From DATAZK01 sp965199805 (GTDB taxonomy: Bacteria; Actinomycetota; Actinomycetes; Frankiales; Frankiaceae), in the NCBI GenBank assembly GCA_965199805.1, contig CBDATO010000001.1:2666001-2730000 (forward strand): a DNA stretch of 64,000 nt, given 5' to 3'. Of the stretch, positions 15,989 to 24,559 are shown piece after piece; the first letter of the stretch is position 1, and each line of letters opens with the position of its first letter. Made by a program: the position numbers and the translations under genes. The notes under the pieces were generated by a model. The model worked only from the letters and a program-made list of their open reading frames with translations, was not told the origin of the DNA and did not search any database.

Positions 15989-17011
15989 ATGCGCGGCGCG
16001 GTGGTCAACGAGCAGGGCTCCTTCGACATCGAGACGATGCCCGACCCCGTCCCCGGCCCGGGTGAGCTGCTCCTGCGGGTGGCCGGCTGCGGGGTCTGCG
16101 GGAGCGACCTGAAGCTGCTGGAGCACCCGCGGGTCGGCGCGATCATGGGCCACGAGTTCGCCGGCGAGGTCGTCGCCCGCGGTGCCGGGGTGGACGCGGG
16201 CTGGTCGGACGGCACGCTGGTGGCCGCGCTGCCGATCATCGGCTGCGGTGTCTGCCTCGCCTGCCTGGACGGGGCTCCCGCGCACTGCTCCGGCGGGCCC
16301 GACCTGCTGGGCGTCACCGGCGGCGCCGGCGCCTTCGCCGAGCTCGTACGCGTGTCCGCCGCCGAGGCGTTCGCCCTCCCCAGCCAGGTGGACGCTGAGA
16401 TCGCCCCGCTGGTCGAGCCGCTGTCGGTCGGGTTGCACTCGGTGGTGGCGGGCGACGTGCAGCCCGGCGACCGGGTGGCCATCGCCGGCGCCGGCCCGGT
16501 CGGCCTCGCCGTCCTGCTCTGGCTGCGCGACCGCGGGGTCGCCGAGATCGTGGTCAGCGACCCGGTGGCCTCCCGCCGGCAGCTGGCGCTGCAGCTCGGC
16601 GCCACCGCCGTCATCGATCCCAGCCAGGTGTCCCTCGCCGAAGGTGCGACGGACGCGCTCGGCCGCCCGGCCCACGTCGTCTTCGAGTGCGTCGGACGTC
16701 CCGGCGTGCTCGCGACCTGCATCGACGCAGCCGGCGTCGGCGGGCGGGTGGTGGTCGCCGGTGGCGCGTCCGCTCCGGACACGTTCATCCCGGCGCTGGC
16801 GCTGATGAAGGAGCTGTCGCTGCGCTTCGCCGTCTACTACCGGCGCAGCGAGTGGGCCCACACCGTGCGCCGGCTGGCCCAGGGAGCCATCGACCCGCGT
16901 CTGCTGCTGACCCGCCGGGCCGGGCTCGCCGACATCGCCAGTGCGGTCGCCGATCTGCGCGCCCACCCCGAGGGGCAGACCAAGGTCGTCATCGACCCGA
17001 CCATCGGCTGA
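15989..17011 (+). CDS. Zinc-binding alcohol dehydrogenase (MDR family)
   Basis: The 340-residue enzyme has the catalytic zinc ligands Cys37 (GCGVCGSD) and His55-Glu56 (GHE), a structural-zinc lobe with GCGVCLACLDGAPAHC, and the NAD(P)-binding GAGPVGLAVLLWL. It probably oxidises a secondary alcohol or polyol in the cytoplasm. ATG 15989 is chosen as giving the usual MRGAVV start; ATG 15980 three codons upstream is possible. It runs toward the amidohydrolase gene, stops 7 bp apart. Confidence 0.92.
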   Translation: MRGAVVNEQGSFDIETMPDPVPGPGELLLRVAGCGVCGSDLKLLEHPRVGAIMGHEFAGEVVARGAGVDAGWSDGTLVAALPIIGCGVCLACLDGAPAHCSGGPDLLGVTGGAGAFAELVRVSAAEAFALPSQVDAEIAPLVEPLSVGLHSVVAGDVQPGDRVAIAGAGPVGLAVLLWLRDRGVAEIVVSDPVASRRQLALQLGATAVIDPSQVSLAEGATDALGRPAHVVFECVGRPGVLATCIDAAGVGGRVVVAGGASAPDTFIPALALMKELSLRFAVYYRRSEWAHTVRRLAQGAIDPRLLLTRRAGLADIASAVADLRAHPEGQTKVVIDPTIG

Positions 17012-17017
17012 CGGCAG

Positions 17018-18253
17018 TTACGCGACCGCGTCCAGCCCGCTGGTGCGGGTGACCGTCGTGCGGGCGATCACCCGGCCGCGGCGGATGACGATGCGGTCCT
17101 CCGGCGCCTCCGCGACGGCGTCGACCAGGCTGCCCGCCCGCACCGCAAGCAGGTCGGCGGCGAGGCCCGGCTCCGGACCGGCCGGTGGCAGCCGCATCAC
17201 GTGCCGGGCGCCGGCGCTCACCGCCGCGTACGCCTCCTCCGCCGTCAGATGCCCGGCCGCGACCAGCAGCGATGCCACCTCGAGCGGGTCACCCCGGCCC
17301 ATGGCGTTGAACGGGTCGCGGATGTTGTCGGTGCCGGCCGCGAGCGGCACCCCGCCGCGCAGCAGCGCCCGTACGGCGGTCAGCCCGCGTGGCGGTGCGA
17401 TCTCGTGCTCGCGGGCCTGCAGGTAGAGGTTGGTGAGCGGGAGCGTCACGACGCCGACGTCCGCCGCGCGCAGCGCCTCGACGGCGTCGTCGCGGACGGC
17501 CGCCTCCTGCATGCCGAGGCTGACGCAGTGGCTCGCCGTCACCAGGCCGCTCATGCCGAGCCGCAGCGTCTCGCGTCCGATCAGGCCGAGCGTCGCGGCG
17601 GCCGGGTCCAGGTCCTCGTCGACGTGCAGATCGACGGGCAACCCCGCGTCTGCGGCGAGCCGGAGCATCCGTAGCGTCGCCGCCGCCGGGTCGGGCGCGC
17701 TGTGCGGGGCGCCGCCGAGCCGGTCGACCCCGGCGGCGATGCCGGCCGCGATGACGTCGTCGGCGGTGTCGCCCTTGGTGAGCAGCACGACCTCGATGTC
17801 GAGCACGTCGGCGAGCTCGTCGCGCAGGGCCACCAGTACCCGGGTGGAGCGCAGCGGATCGGCCCCGCTGCAGATATTGGCGTGGGTACGGATGGCCGTG
17901 ACCCCGTGCCCGGTCAGCAGGCGTACCGCGCGCAGCGCGCGTTGCCGCAGGTCGGCGGGGTCGATGTCGGCGCTGTAGACCGACCACGCGCGTACGGCGG
18001 ACGGCAGGTCGCCGTACCCCACCCCGAGCCGTGCCCAGGTGTAGACCTTGTCCAGGTGGGCGTGCGGCTCGGCCGGCGCCGGCAGCAGCAGGTAGCCCGC
18101 CAGGTCCAGCTCGGAGTCCGAGGGCGGCGGGGTGAGCGCGCTGTCCGTGACCGCTGCGACGGTGGCGCCGTCGAGGTGGACGTCGACCGTGCGTCCGTCG
18201 GCCAGCCGGGCTCCCCGGAGCAGCGTCAGGGCCGGCGGTTGTGCAGTCGTCAC
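17018..18253 (-). CDS. Amidohydrolase, cytosine-deaminase-like
   Basis: The 411-residue protein belongs to the metal-dependent amidohydrolase superfamily: PHAHLDK (near 62-68) supplies the first metal ligands, DLHVDEDLDP the next His/Asp-Glu pair, SHCVSLG a further His and AGTDNIRDPFNAMG the catalytic Asp. HLDK, HxDE and SHC are characteristic of cytosine deaminase and related aminohydrolases. Substrate might be a pyrimidine, triazine or other cyclic amidine. Cytoplasmic, GTG start, divergent from the dioxygenase gene across a 115-bp region. Confidence 0.88.
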   Translation of the reverse strand: MTTAQPPALTLLRGARLADGRTVDVHLDGATVAAVTDSALTPPPSDSELDLAGYLLLPAPAEPHAHLDKVYTWARLGVGYGDLPSAVRAWSVYSADIDPADLRQRALRAVRLLTGHGVTAIRTHANICSGADPLRSTRVLVALRDELADVLDIEVVLLTKGDTADDVIAAGIAAGVDRLGGAPHSAPDPAAATLRMLRLAADAGLPVDLHVDEDLDPAAATLGLIGRETLRLGMSGLVTASHCVSLGMQEAAVRDDAVEALRAADVGVVTLPLTNLYLQAREHEIAPPRGLTAVRALLRGGVPLAAGTDNIRDPFNAMGRGDPLEVASLLVAAGHLTAEEAYAAVSAGARHVMRLPPAGPEPGLAADLLAVRAGSLVDAVAEAPEDRIVIRRGRVIARTTVTRTSGLDAVA

Positions 18254-18368
18254 GTCCCGAGGATGCCTCGGTCGCGTTCCGGCCGTATGACGGCGAGGTC
18301 AGGGCCGAAACGTGCCGCTAACCTGCGCGAGAACGCAGCGCAGCAGGCGGCGGGCAGGCTCGGAGGGT

Positions 18369-19373
18369 ATGGCGTCCGAGAGCACCGCTGGCGAGCCCTA
18401 TGACCTCCACGAGCTCGGCCGGGAGAGCCGGATGGGCGGCCTCGGGAGCGAGACGTCGCAGCGCATGCTGCGCCAGATCGACATGACCGACTGGACCCGC
18501 CGCCGGGTGCAGATCTGCGACGAGGTCTGGGACGCCGCCCGCGACACCGGCTTCTTCCAGCTGGTCAACACCGGCATCGATCCGGACGTGGTCGCGGAGG
18601 CGTTCGAGCTGGCGGCCGGGTTCTTCGCGCTCCCCGACGAGGCGAAGGCGCAGCTGCCGTTCGACCGGACGATCAACGCCGGCTGGGAGACGCGCAGCCA
18701 GGTGCGGCCGTCCACCCGCAGCGCCGATGCCAAGGAGTCCTACCAGATCACCCGCCCGCACATGTCCGCGCTCTGGCCGGACGAGAGCGCACTGCCGGGC
18801 TTCCGGGAGCGGCTGCTCGCGCTGGAGGCCACCTGCTGGCAGGTGGCGATGCGGGTGCTGTCGTGCTTCGCCGACAAGCTCGGCTTCCCGCTCGACTTCT
18901 TCACGATGGCGCACGACCCGGGTGCCCCGAGCTACCAGTCGACGCTCCGGCTGCTGCACTACTTCCCGGTCGACCTGACCGATGCCGGCGCCGAGCACCA
19001 GTGGCGGGCCGGTGCGCATACCGACTTCGACTGCCTCACGCTGCTGTTCCAGCAGCCCGGTCAGGGCGGCCTGCAGGTGCTGCCCGGCAGCGAGGCCGAT
19101 TCGGAGTCGTGGACCCCGGTGCCGGCGACGGCCGACGCGATCACCTGCAACATCGGCGACATGCTGATGCGGTGGAGCGACGACCTGCTGCCGTCGAACT
19201 TCCACCGGGTGAAGGCCCCGCTGGGCGAGCGGGTCGGTGACCGCTACAGCATCGCGTTCTTCGCCCAGGCCAACCGTGACGTGCTGATCGAGGGGCCGCA
19301 GCATCGCTACCCACCCATCACCGCCGAGGACTACCTCAAGCAGCGGGTCGCCGCCAACTTCGCCGCCCTGTGA
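18369..19373 (+). CDS. 2-oxoglutarate/Fe(II)-type dioxygenase, isopenicillin N synthase family
   Basis: The 334-residue protein has an N-terminal DIOX_N region (about 35-130, with TGFFQLVNTGID) and the Fe(II) triad His217-x-Asp219 (AGAHTDFD) and His279 (SNFHRVKAP), plus Arg292-x-Ser294 for the cosubstrate carboxylate. Members hydroxylate or oxidatively cyclise diverse small molecules. ATG 18369 is preceded by GGAGG only 2 nt away, so a slightly different start is possible. Its stop overlaps the next gene (GTGA), pairing it with an alpha/beta hydrolase. Confidence 0.9.
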   Translation: MASESTAGEPYDLHELGRESRMGGLGSETSQRMLRQIDMTDWTRRRVQICDEVWDAARDTGFFQLVNTGIDPDVVAEAFELAAGFFALPDEAKAQLPFDRTINAGWETRSQVRPSTRSADAKESYQITRPHMSALWPDESALPGFRERLLALEATCWQVAMRVLSCFADKLGFPLDFFTMAHDPGAPSYQSTLRLLHYFPVDLTDAGAEHQWRAGAHTDFDCLTLLFQQPGQGGLQVLPGSEADSESWTPVPATADAITCNIGDMLMRWSDDLLPSNFHRVKAPLGERVGDRYSIAFFAQANRDVLIEGPQHRYPPITAEDYLKQRVAANFAAL

Positions 19374-20176
19374 CGGGCTCGTTCCGCGGCCTCGCGTACA
19401 CGGACGCCGGCGCCGGGCTGCCCGTTCTGCTCACCCACGGCGTCGGCTTCGACAGCAGCGTCTTCGGCGAGCAGGTCGCGGTGCTGCTGGCCCTCGGCTG
19501 CCGGGTGCTCACGGTGGACGCCCCCGGTCACGGCGGCTCGGCGCCCGCGCCCGAGCACTGGACCCACGCCGCTTTCGCCGACGACCTGGCGGCGCTGCTG
19601 ACGGCTCGCCAGGTCGATCCGGCCGTGATCGTCGGGCACAGCCAGGGCGGCTGGGTCGGGCTGCACCTGGCCCTGCGCCACCCCGCCCGCGTACGCGGCC
19701 TCGTCCTGCTTGCCGCCTCTGCCGATGCGTACCCACCCGAGGCGGTGGCGCCGCTGCGGGAGGCCGTGGCCGCCTGGGTCGTGGGGACCCCGCTGCCGGG
19801 CTACGCGCATTCGCAGGCGCTGAACAACTTCGGCGGGAGCGAAGGAGCGGCTGCCCGCTGGGTCGCCCGCTGGGCGGAGGAGGACCCGGCGCGCTACGTG
19901 GCCGGCTACGAGGCGCTGGTGACACGTCCCGACCTGCGTCCGGAGCTGGGCCGGATCACCGTGCCGTGCCTGGTGGTGGTGGCGGAGCACGACCCGTGGA
20001 TCCCCGCGGCCGAGGCCGCCGCGACCGCCGCTCAGCTACCGGACGCGAGCTTCGAGGTGATCGCCGGGGCCTGGCACACCTTCATGGAGACCCACCCCGC
20101 GCAGACGAACCGTGCGCTGACGGAGTTCGTCACCCGTCGATGGCCGCCTGCGGCCGGCCCTGCGCATCCTGCATGA
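19370..20176 (+). CDS. Alpha/beta hydrolase
   Basis: The 268-residue protein has the nucleophile elbow GHSQGG (near 89-94), acid AEHDPWIP near 204-211, and catalytic His in AGAWHTFMETHP near 227-238, with the HGVGFDSS oxyanion loop at the start. It is probably an esterase or C-C hydrolase acting with the dioxygenase encoded just upstream, with which it overlaps by 4 bp. Its last 47 bp overlap the end of the convergent GAF-ANTAR gene. Confidence 0.88.
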   Translation: MTGSFRGLAYTDAGAGLPVLLTHGVGFDSSVFGEQVAVLLALGCRVLTVDAPGHGGSAPAPEHWTHAAFADDLAALLTARQVDPAVIVGHSQGGWVGLHLALRHPARVRGLVLLAASADAYPPEAVAPLREAVAAWVVGTPLPGYAHSQALNNFGGSEGAAARWVARWAEEDPARYVAGYEALVTRPDLRPELGRITVPCLVVVAEHDPWIPAAEAAATAAQLPDASFEVIAGAWHTFMETHPAQTNRALTEFVTRRWPPAAGPAHPA

Positions 20177-20846
20177 GCCGCACCGCCACCTCGCGCAGCT
20201 TCACGTGCTCACGCTGGGAGAAGTCGACCAGCATCTTGAACGCCTGCTGCTCGGTGATCTTGAACCGCTCGACCAGCAGACCCTTGGCCTGACCGATGAC
20301 GTCACGATTGCGCAGCGCCTCGCCGAAGTCGTAGTCGTTCGCGGCGTTGCGCAGGGCGATACCGGCATGAGTGGCGAAGAGCTCGCCCATGACCTCGGAC
20401 TCGGTGTCGAACGCGCAGGGCTGCCGGCTCCATAGGCTGAGCGAGCCCGTCACGTGGCTGCCGGCGTACAGGCGGAAGGACAGGCCGCTCGCGATCCCGA
20501 GCTCGGCCGCCAGCTTGGCGAAGGCCGGCCAGCGGGTCTCGTCGGCCACGTCGTCCATGCGCACGACGCCGGCCTCGGTGTTGAAGATCGCCTCCAGGCA
20601 CGGTCCGTGGCCGGCCTGGGTCTGCGCCAGGTTGATGCGGTCGACGATGTCGTCGGTGGAGATGTGCGGTTCCATGATCTTGCGGCCGCGGGCCTGGGAG
20701 ATCCCGGCGTAATCGGCGCCGGGCACGCTCTCCACAGCCGTCTGCACGACGGTCTGCAGCAGAGGATCGAGACCATCGACGGTGCTCAGCGTGCGCGCCA
20801 GGGCCGCCATCGATTCGGCGATGCTCCAGGATTCGTTGACTGACAT
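20130..20846 (-). CDS. GAF and ANTAR domain RNA-binding regulator
   Basis: The 238-residue protein combines a GAF sensory domain (about 20-165, with GADYAGIS and GHGPCLEAIF) and a C-terminal ANTAR domain (about 170-230: ALRNRDVIGQAKGLLVERF ... AFKMLVDFSQREHVKLREVA). ANTAR domains bind paired RNA hairpins and prevent transcription termination; GAF-ANTAR proteins are widespread in actinobacteria. No obvious double-hexaloop target was found next to it. The gene is divergent from the VOC gene (34 bp) and overlaps the hydrolase tail. Confidence 0.92.
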   Translation of the reverse strand: MSVNESWSIAESMAALARTLSTVDGLDPLLQTVVQTAVESVPGADYAGISQARGRKIMEPHISTDDIVDRINLAQTQAGHGPCLEAIFNTEAGVVRMDDVADETRWPAFAKLAAELGIASGLSFRLYAGSHVTGSLSLWSRQPCAFDTESEVMGELFATHAGIALRNAANDYDFGEALRNRDVIGQAKGLLVERFKITEQQAFKMLVDFSQREHVKLREVAVRLMQDAQGRPQAAIDG

Positions 20847-20879
20847 TTGGCCCGAATCCTATGACGGCTATCGTGCCGC

Positions 20880-21257
20880 ATGGCTTCCCTTGGCTACTTC
20901 GAGATCCAGGTCGACGATCCCGCCCGTGCGATGGCTTTCTACGGCCAGGTCTTCGGCTGGACGTTCCGGCAGACGATGACCACGCCGATCGACTACTGGG
21001 AGATCGACGACGCGGGGACGCCGGGCGGCCTGCTCGGTCGGCCGGTGCCGGTCCCGGAAGGCCCGGCCGGGACGAACGCGTACACGTGCTCGATGCTCGT
21101 CGACGACTTCGATGCCACAGCGGCAACCGTGCTGTCGGCGGGCGGGATCGTGGCGATGGAGAAGTTCGCCATCCCCGGGCGCTGCTGGCAGGGCTACTTC
21201 CAGGACCCGGAGCGCAATACGTTCGGCGTCTTCGAGGTGGACGAGGCCGCCGCCTGA
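20880..21257 (+). CDS. VOC family (glyoxalase-like) protein
   Basis: The 125-residue protein has two beta-alpha-beta-beta-beta modules. The first holds SLGYFEIQVDDPARAMAFYGQVFGW with typical 'H/E at strand 1' and 'FY-x-x-(L/V)-F-G-W', the second AYTCSMLVDDFDATAATVL and the closing strand NTFGVFEVDE with a final Glu as possible metal ligand. Family members include lyases, dioxygenases and resistance proteins; specific role unknown. TATCGT at 20869-20874, 5 nt before the ATG, may be a -10 of a leaderless mRNA. Confidence 0.85.
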   Translation: MASLGYFEIQVDDPARAMAFYGQVFGWTFRQTMTTPIDYWEIDDAGTPGGLLGRPVPVPEGPAGTNAYTCSMLVDDFDATAATVLSAGGIVAMEKFAIPGRCWQGYFQDPERNTFGVFEVDEAAA

Positions 21258-21266
21258 GCGGAGGAA

Positions 21267-21569
21267 ATGAAACCTGCATTTGCGGTGGTGGTCACACGGA
21301 GTTCACCCGCGGTCGCAATGCTCAACAGGGTGACTAGGCGACCACGAGGAACCTGCCACGTCTGCCGTCACCAGTGGAGAGGTCGCTGGGTGGGCGACGT
21401 GTTGATCCTGACCGGCCATGCAGCACATGACCAGGTCTCGGACGAGTGTCCGGGCTCCGGCACCCCCGCGCTGCTCGAGGGTGCGTACGAGCCGACACCG
21501 GCGCCACCGCTCGCGCGAGCGAGATCGGTGACGCGGCGGCGCATCCCGGTGGAGGCGCACACCGGCTGA
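21267..21569 (+). CDS. Small Cys/His-containing protein, hypothetical
   Basis: The 100-residue product has CHVCRHQWRGRWVGDVLI followed by a Gly-His-Ala-Ala-His stretch and DECPGSGTPAL, a C-x2-C ... H/C arrangement that could bind zinc, and a disordered Pro/Arg-rich tail. GGAGG two nt before the ATG supports translation but the spacing is short; a later start at Met18 is possible. It lies 9 bp after the VOC gene. The reverse strand here has no better reading frame. No family is recognised. Confidence 0.5.
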   Translation: MKPAFAVVVTRSSPAVAMLNRVTRRPRGTCHVCRHQWRGRWVGDVLILTGHAAHDQVSDECPGSGTPALLEGAYEPTPAPPLARARSVTRRRIPVEAHTG

Positions 21570-21633
21570 CGGCTGAGGTGACGCTCGCCGCACGGGGCGG
21601 CGGGCCACCGGCCGTCTTCGGCACTATCGGGTG

Positions 21634-22317
21634 ATGACCGACGTCCGCTCCCGCCTGATCCCGGTCAAGGTGCCGAAGGGCGCCTCAGCGGCCGTGCTCG
21701 TGCTGCACGGCGGGGCGGACCGTACGCAGAGTGCCGAGGGCGTCCTGGTGCGCCCCACCCAGCTGTCGGTGCTGCGCATGATCCCGGTCGCCGACCGCGT
21801 CGCGCGCGCCGGCCGGGGGCAACTCGCGGTCTACCGCGTGCTCAACTCGGTGCGCGGGTGGAACCAGGCCAGCACGCCGGTCGACGACGCCCGCTGGGCG
21901 ATGGCCGAGGTGCGCCGCGAGCTCGGTGACGAGACCGACTTCGGCCTCGTGGGTCACTCGCTGGGCGGACGCGCTGCGCTGCTCGCCGCCGGCGAGCCGG
22001 GGGTCCGCAGTGTCGTCGCGCTGGCGCCGTGGGTCTATCCGAACGACCGCCCGACGCGTACGGAGGGCCGGCGCTTCCTCTTCGTGCACGGCACCCGCGA
22101 CCGGATCGCGAGCCCGAAGCGATCAGCCGCCGTCGCGCAGGGGCTCGCCCCGCACGCCGCCTACATCAGCGTGGAGGGCGGCACCCACGCGATGCTGCGC
22201 CACCATGCGCAGTTCGACGGCTACGCGGCCGCCTTCACCGCGGCGGTGCTGACCGGCCACCCGGCAAAGGGGCCGGTCGCCCGGGCCCTCGACGGCGAGC
22301 AGTGGCAGGACGTCTGA
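21634..22317 (+). CDS. Alpha/beta hydrolase, dienelactone-hydrolase-like
   Basis: The 227-residue protein has VLHGGADRTQ as oxyanion region, GHSLGGRAAL (nucleophile Ser near 107), FVHGTRDRIASP with the acid Asp, and His in GGTHAMLRHH. Size and motif order fit small cytoplasmic hydrolases that act on esters or lactones. ATG 21634 is chosen over GTG 21631. It is followed after 36 bp by an enoyl-CoA hydratase in the same direction. Confidence 0.85.
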   Translation: MTDVRSRLIPVKVPKGASAAVLVLHGGADRTQSAEGVLVRPTQLSVLRMIPVADRVARAGRGQLAVYRVLNSVRGWNQASTPVDDARWAMAEVRRELGDETDFGLVGHSLGGRAALLAAGEPGVRSVVALAPWVYPNDRPTRTEGRRFLFVHGTRDRIASPKRSAAVAQGLAPHAAYISVEGGTHAMLRHHAQFDGYAAAFTAAVLTGHPAKGPVARALDGEQWQDV

Positions 22318-22353
22318 GCCGGACCGGCCCGGCGGTGTGCTGAAGTGCCTGTC

Positions 22354-23142
22354 ATGCCCGTCGTAGAAATCACCAGGACCACCCCGGCGATCAGCACCAT
22401 CACGCTGAACCGTCCGGAGCGGCTCAACGCGATGTCGTTCGAGCTGGTCGCCGAGCTGCACACCGCGCTCGACACGGTCGCCGCCGACACCGACTGCAAG
22501 GTCGTCGTGCTCACCGGGGCCGGCCGCGGCTTCTGCGCCGGGCTCGACCTGCGCGAGCACGGCGCGGTGCCGGCGCCCGGCGAGCACCCGCGGATCAACA
22601 AGGCGATCGACGGCCAGGCGTTCATGTCGAACCTGACCGTGCATCTGCGCCAGACCCCGCAGGTGGTGGTGGCCGCCGTGAACGGCGTGGCCTTCGGCGG
22701 CGGGCTCGCCATCGCCAGCGCCTGCGACGTCCGCATCGCCGGCGAGTCGGCGCGCTTCTGCTCGGCGTTCATCCGCACCGGGCTCACCGGCACCGACATC
22801 GGGATCAGCTACCTGTTGCCGCAGCTCATCGGCGTCTCGCGAGCGGCCGACCTGATCTACTCCGGCCGCGAGATCGACGCGGCGACGGCCGAGCGCATGG
22901 GGCTGGTGTCCCAGGTGGTGCCGGACGACGGCCTGCAGGAGGCGGCGCTCGCGTACGCGGAAATGGTGGCGGCCCACAGCCACACCGGCCTCACGCTGAC
23001 CAAGGAGGTGCTGTGGCACAACGTCGACGCCTCGTCGCTGCCCGCGGCCATCGCCATGGAGAACCGCAACCAGTCGCTCGCCATGCACTCGCCGGAGGTA
23101 CGCGAGCACATGGCCAACTACTCAAAGCGCGTCCGCAAGTAG
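22354..23142 (+). CDS. Enoyl-CoA hydratase/isomerase family protein
   Basis: The 262-residue crotonase-fold protein has TLNRPERLNAMSFELVAEL, GRGFCAGLDL for the first oxyanion segment, and VNGVAFGGGLAIASACDVRIA for the second. The usual catalytic Glu in the 'G-x-x-E-d' position is not evident (RTGLTGTDIG), so hydration is not assured and the enzyme could catalyse another crotonase reaction, such as isomerisation. Cytoplasmic, acting on acyl-CoAs. GTG at 22345 is an alternative start. A bidirectional terminator follows. Confidence 0.88.
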   Translation: MPVVEITRTTPAISTITLNRPERLNAMSFELVAELHTALDTVAADTDCKVVVLTGAGRGFCAGLDLREHGAVPAPGEHPRINKAIDGQAFMSNLTVHLRQTPQVVVAAVNGVAFGGGLAIASACDVRIAGESARFCSAFIRTGLTGTDIGISYLLPQLIGVSRAADLIYSGREIDAATAERMGLVSQVVPDDGLQEAALAYAEMVAAHSHTGLTLTKEVLWHNVDASSLPAAIAMENRNQSLAMHSPEVREHMANYSKRVRK

Positions 23143-23144
23143 GG

Positions 23145-23189
23145 GCAAGCAAAAGGCGGGCCCCCCGTGAGGGGGACCCGCCTGCTTGC
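23145..23189. terminator. Bidirectional intrinsic terminator
   Basis: The stem AGGCGGG-C-CCCCC (23154-23166) pairs with GGGGG-A-CCCGCCT (23171-23183) around a GTGA loop, with flanking GCAAGCA (23145-23151) and TGCTTGC (23183-23189) extending it. It lies between the convergent enoyl-CoA hydratase and luciferase-like genes. Confidence 0.85.
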
Positions 23190-23202
23190 TTGCGCGGGAT
23201 GG

Positions 23203-24426
23203 TCAGGCAGCGCCGATGGCGGCGGTGACCGGCAGCACGGTCGGCCACTCGATGTCCGGCAGCGGCTTGGAGAACATGTCGTACTTGGGCTTCGCGGTCG
23301 CCCGGTACTTGTCGGTGGAGTGCACCGGGTCGGGGTCGTGCTGGCGGATGACCTGGTCGCCGAAGGTCTCGAGCAGCTCGAGGATCTCGTCGCGGTGCAG
23401 ATCCTGCGGCATGCCGAAGACCAACTGGTCGCAGCCGACCGAGCTGTAGGCCGTCAGCTGCTCGGAGACCTCTTCGGGGTTGCCGACCAGCATGTAACCG
23501 CCCGCGATGAGGCTGTCGAGGAACGCGTCGGGGTCGTTGCCGGCGATGTCACGCAGCACGAGCGGCGAGCCCGGCCAGGTGATGGCGTCCTGCGACTTCG
23601 GCATGGTGTCGTGGTAGAGGTTCACCATCGTCACCAGGTAGCCGCTGACCCGGTCGAGCGCGATCTTGCGGGCCTTCTCGCGGTCCTCGAAGCAGATGAC
23701 GGCGTTGGTCATCATCACGTTGTCGTTCTTGAACTGACCGAGCGGCTCGGTGCAGTTGGCGACCGCTTCCTTGTAGGCGTCGATACGGCCCTTGAGGTTG
23801 AAGATCGGCTCGAAGTTGAACGCGATGGCGCCGATGCCGAGCTCACCCGCGCGGGCGAAGGTCGGCGGGTTGCCGCAGGCGACCCAGATCGGCGGGTGAC
23901 CCTTGCCGTACGGCTTGGGAAGGATGTTGTGCGGGGTGGGCACGGTGAAGTACTCGCCGTCGTAGGAGTAGTCCACCTGCTCCCACATCCGCGGGATCTC
24001 CTTGACGACCTCTTCCCACTCGGGCTTGGTCGAGTTCTTGTCCATGATGTTGAACGTCGCCATCTCGTGGCTGCCGGCGCCGCGGCCGGTGCCCCACTCG
24101 AAGCGGTTGTTGGTGACGTGGTCCAACATCGCCGCGCGCTCCGCGTAGCGGACCGGGTGCTCCTTGCGCGGGGACAGGCTGTTGATGCCCGTGGAGAGGT
24201 GGATGTAGTCGGTCTGGGCGGCCACGTAGCCCATGAGGACCTCGGGCGCCGACAGGTGGCTGTACTCGACGAGACCGTGGTGCTCGCCGAACCAGGCGTA
24301 CTTCCAGTTGTGCTTGTCGGCGAAGATCGCGTACTCCGCCTCGCGCATCAGTCGGGTGTGCTCAGACTCCGTGTCGTGAGCCAACGGCCCAGGCATGTAG
24401 CCGTTGAGAAAGATGCCGAACTCCAT
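23203..24426 (-). CDS. LLM class flavin-dependent monooxygenase (luciferase-like)
   Basis: The 407-residue protein is a bacterial-luciferase-fold enzyme: it starts EFGIFLNGYMPGP, has WFGEHHG (near 45-51), STGINSLSPRKEHPVRYAER and EWGTGRGAGSHE for FMN phosphate contacts. Such enzymes use reduced FMN and oxygen to oxidise aldehydes, ketones, aromatic or sulfur compounds. ATG 24426 is supported by GGAGGG 4-5 nt upstream. It is divergent from the amine-dehydrogenase-like gene, hinting at a shared catabolic route. Confidence 0.92.
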   Translation of the reverse strand: MEFGIFLNGYMPGPLAHDTESEHTRLMREAEYAIFADKHNWKYAWFGEHHGLVEYSHLSAPEVLMGYVAAQTDYIHLSTGINSLSPRKEHPVRYAERAAMLDHVTNNRFEWGTGRGAGSHEMATFNIMDKNSTKPEWEEVVKEIPRMWEQVDYSYDGEYFTVPTPHNILPKPYGKGHPPIWVACGNPPTFARAGELGIGAIAFNFEPIFNLKGRIDAYKEAVANCTEPLGQFKNDNVMMTNAVICFEDREKARKIALDRVSGYLVTMVNLYHDTMPKSQDAITWPGSPLVLRDIAGNDPDAFLDSLIAGGYMLVGNPEEVSEQLTAYSSVGCDQLVFGMPQDLHRDEILELLETFGDQVIRQHDPDPVHSTDKYRATAKPKYDMFSKPLPDIEWPTVLPVTAAIGAA

Positions 24427-24559
24427 GAACCCTCCAGATACCAAGATTTCGCAAGGACCGTATCCGACGAGTCCTCAGGCGGGTGACCAAAACCAGAACC
24501 TGTTCTATCTCAGCCACCCGGTCGGCTGCCGCCCGGTTCACTTCGGCATGCTGTCGCCC

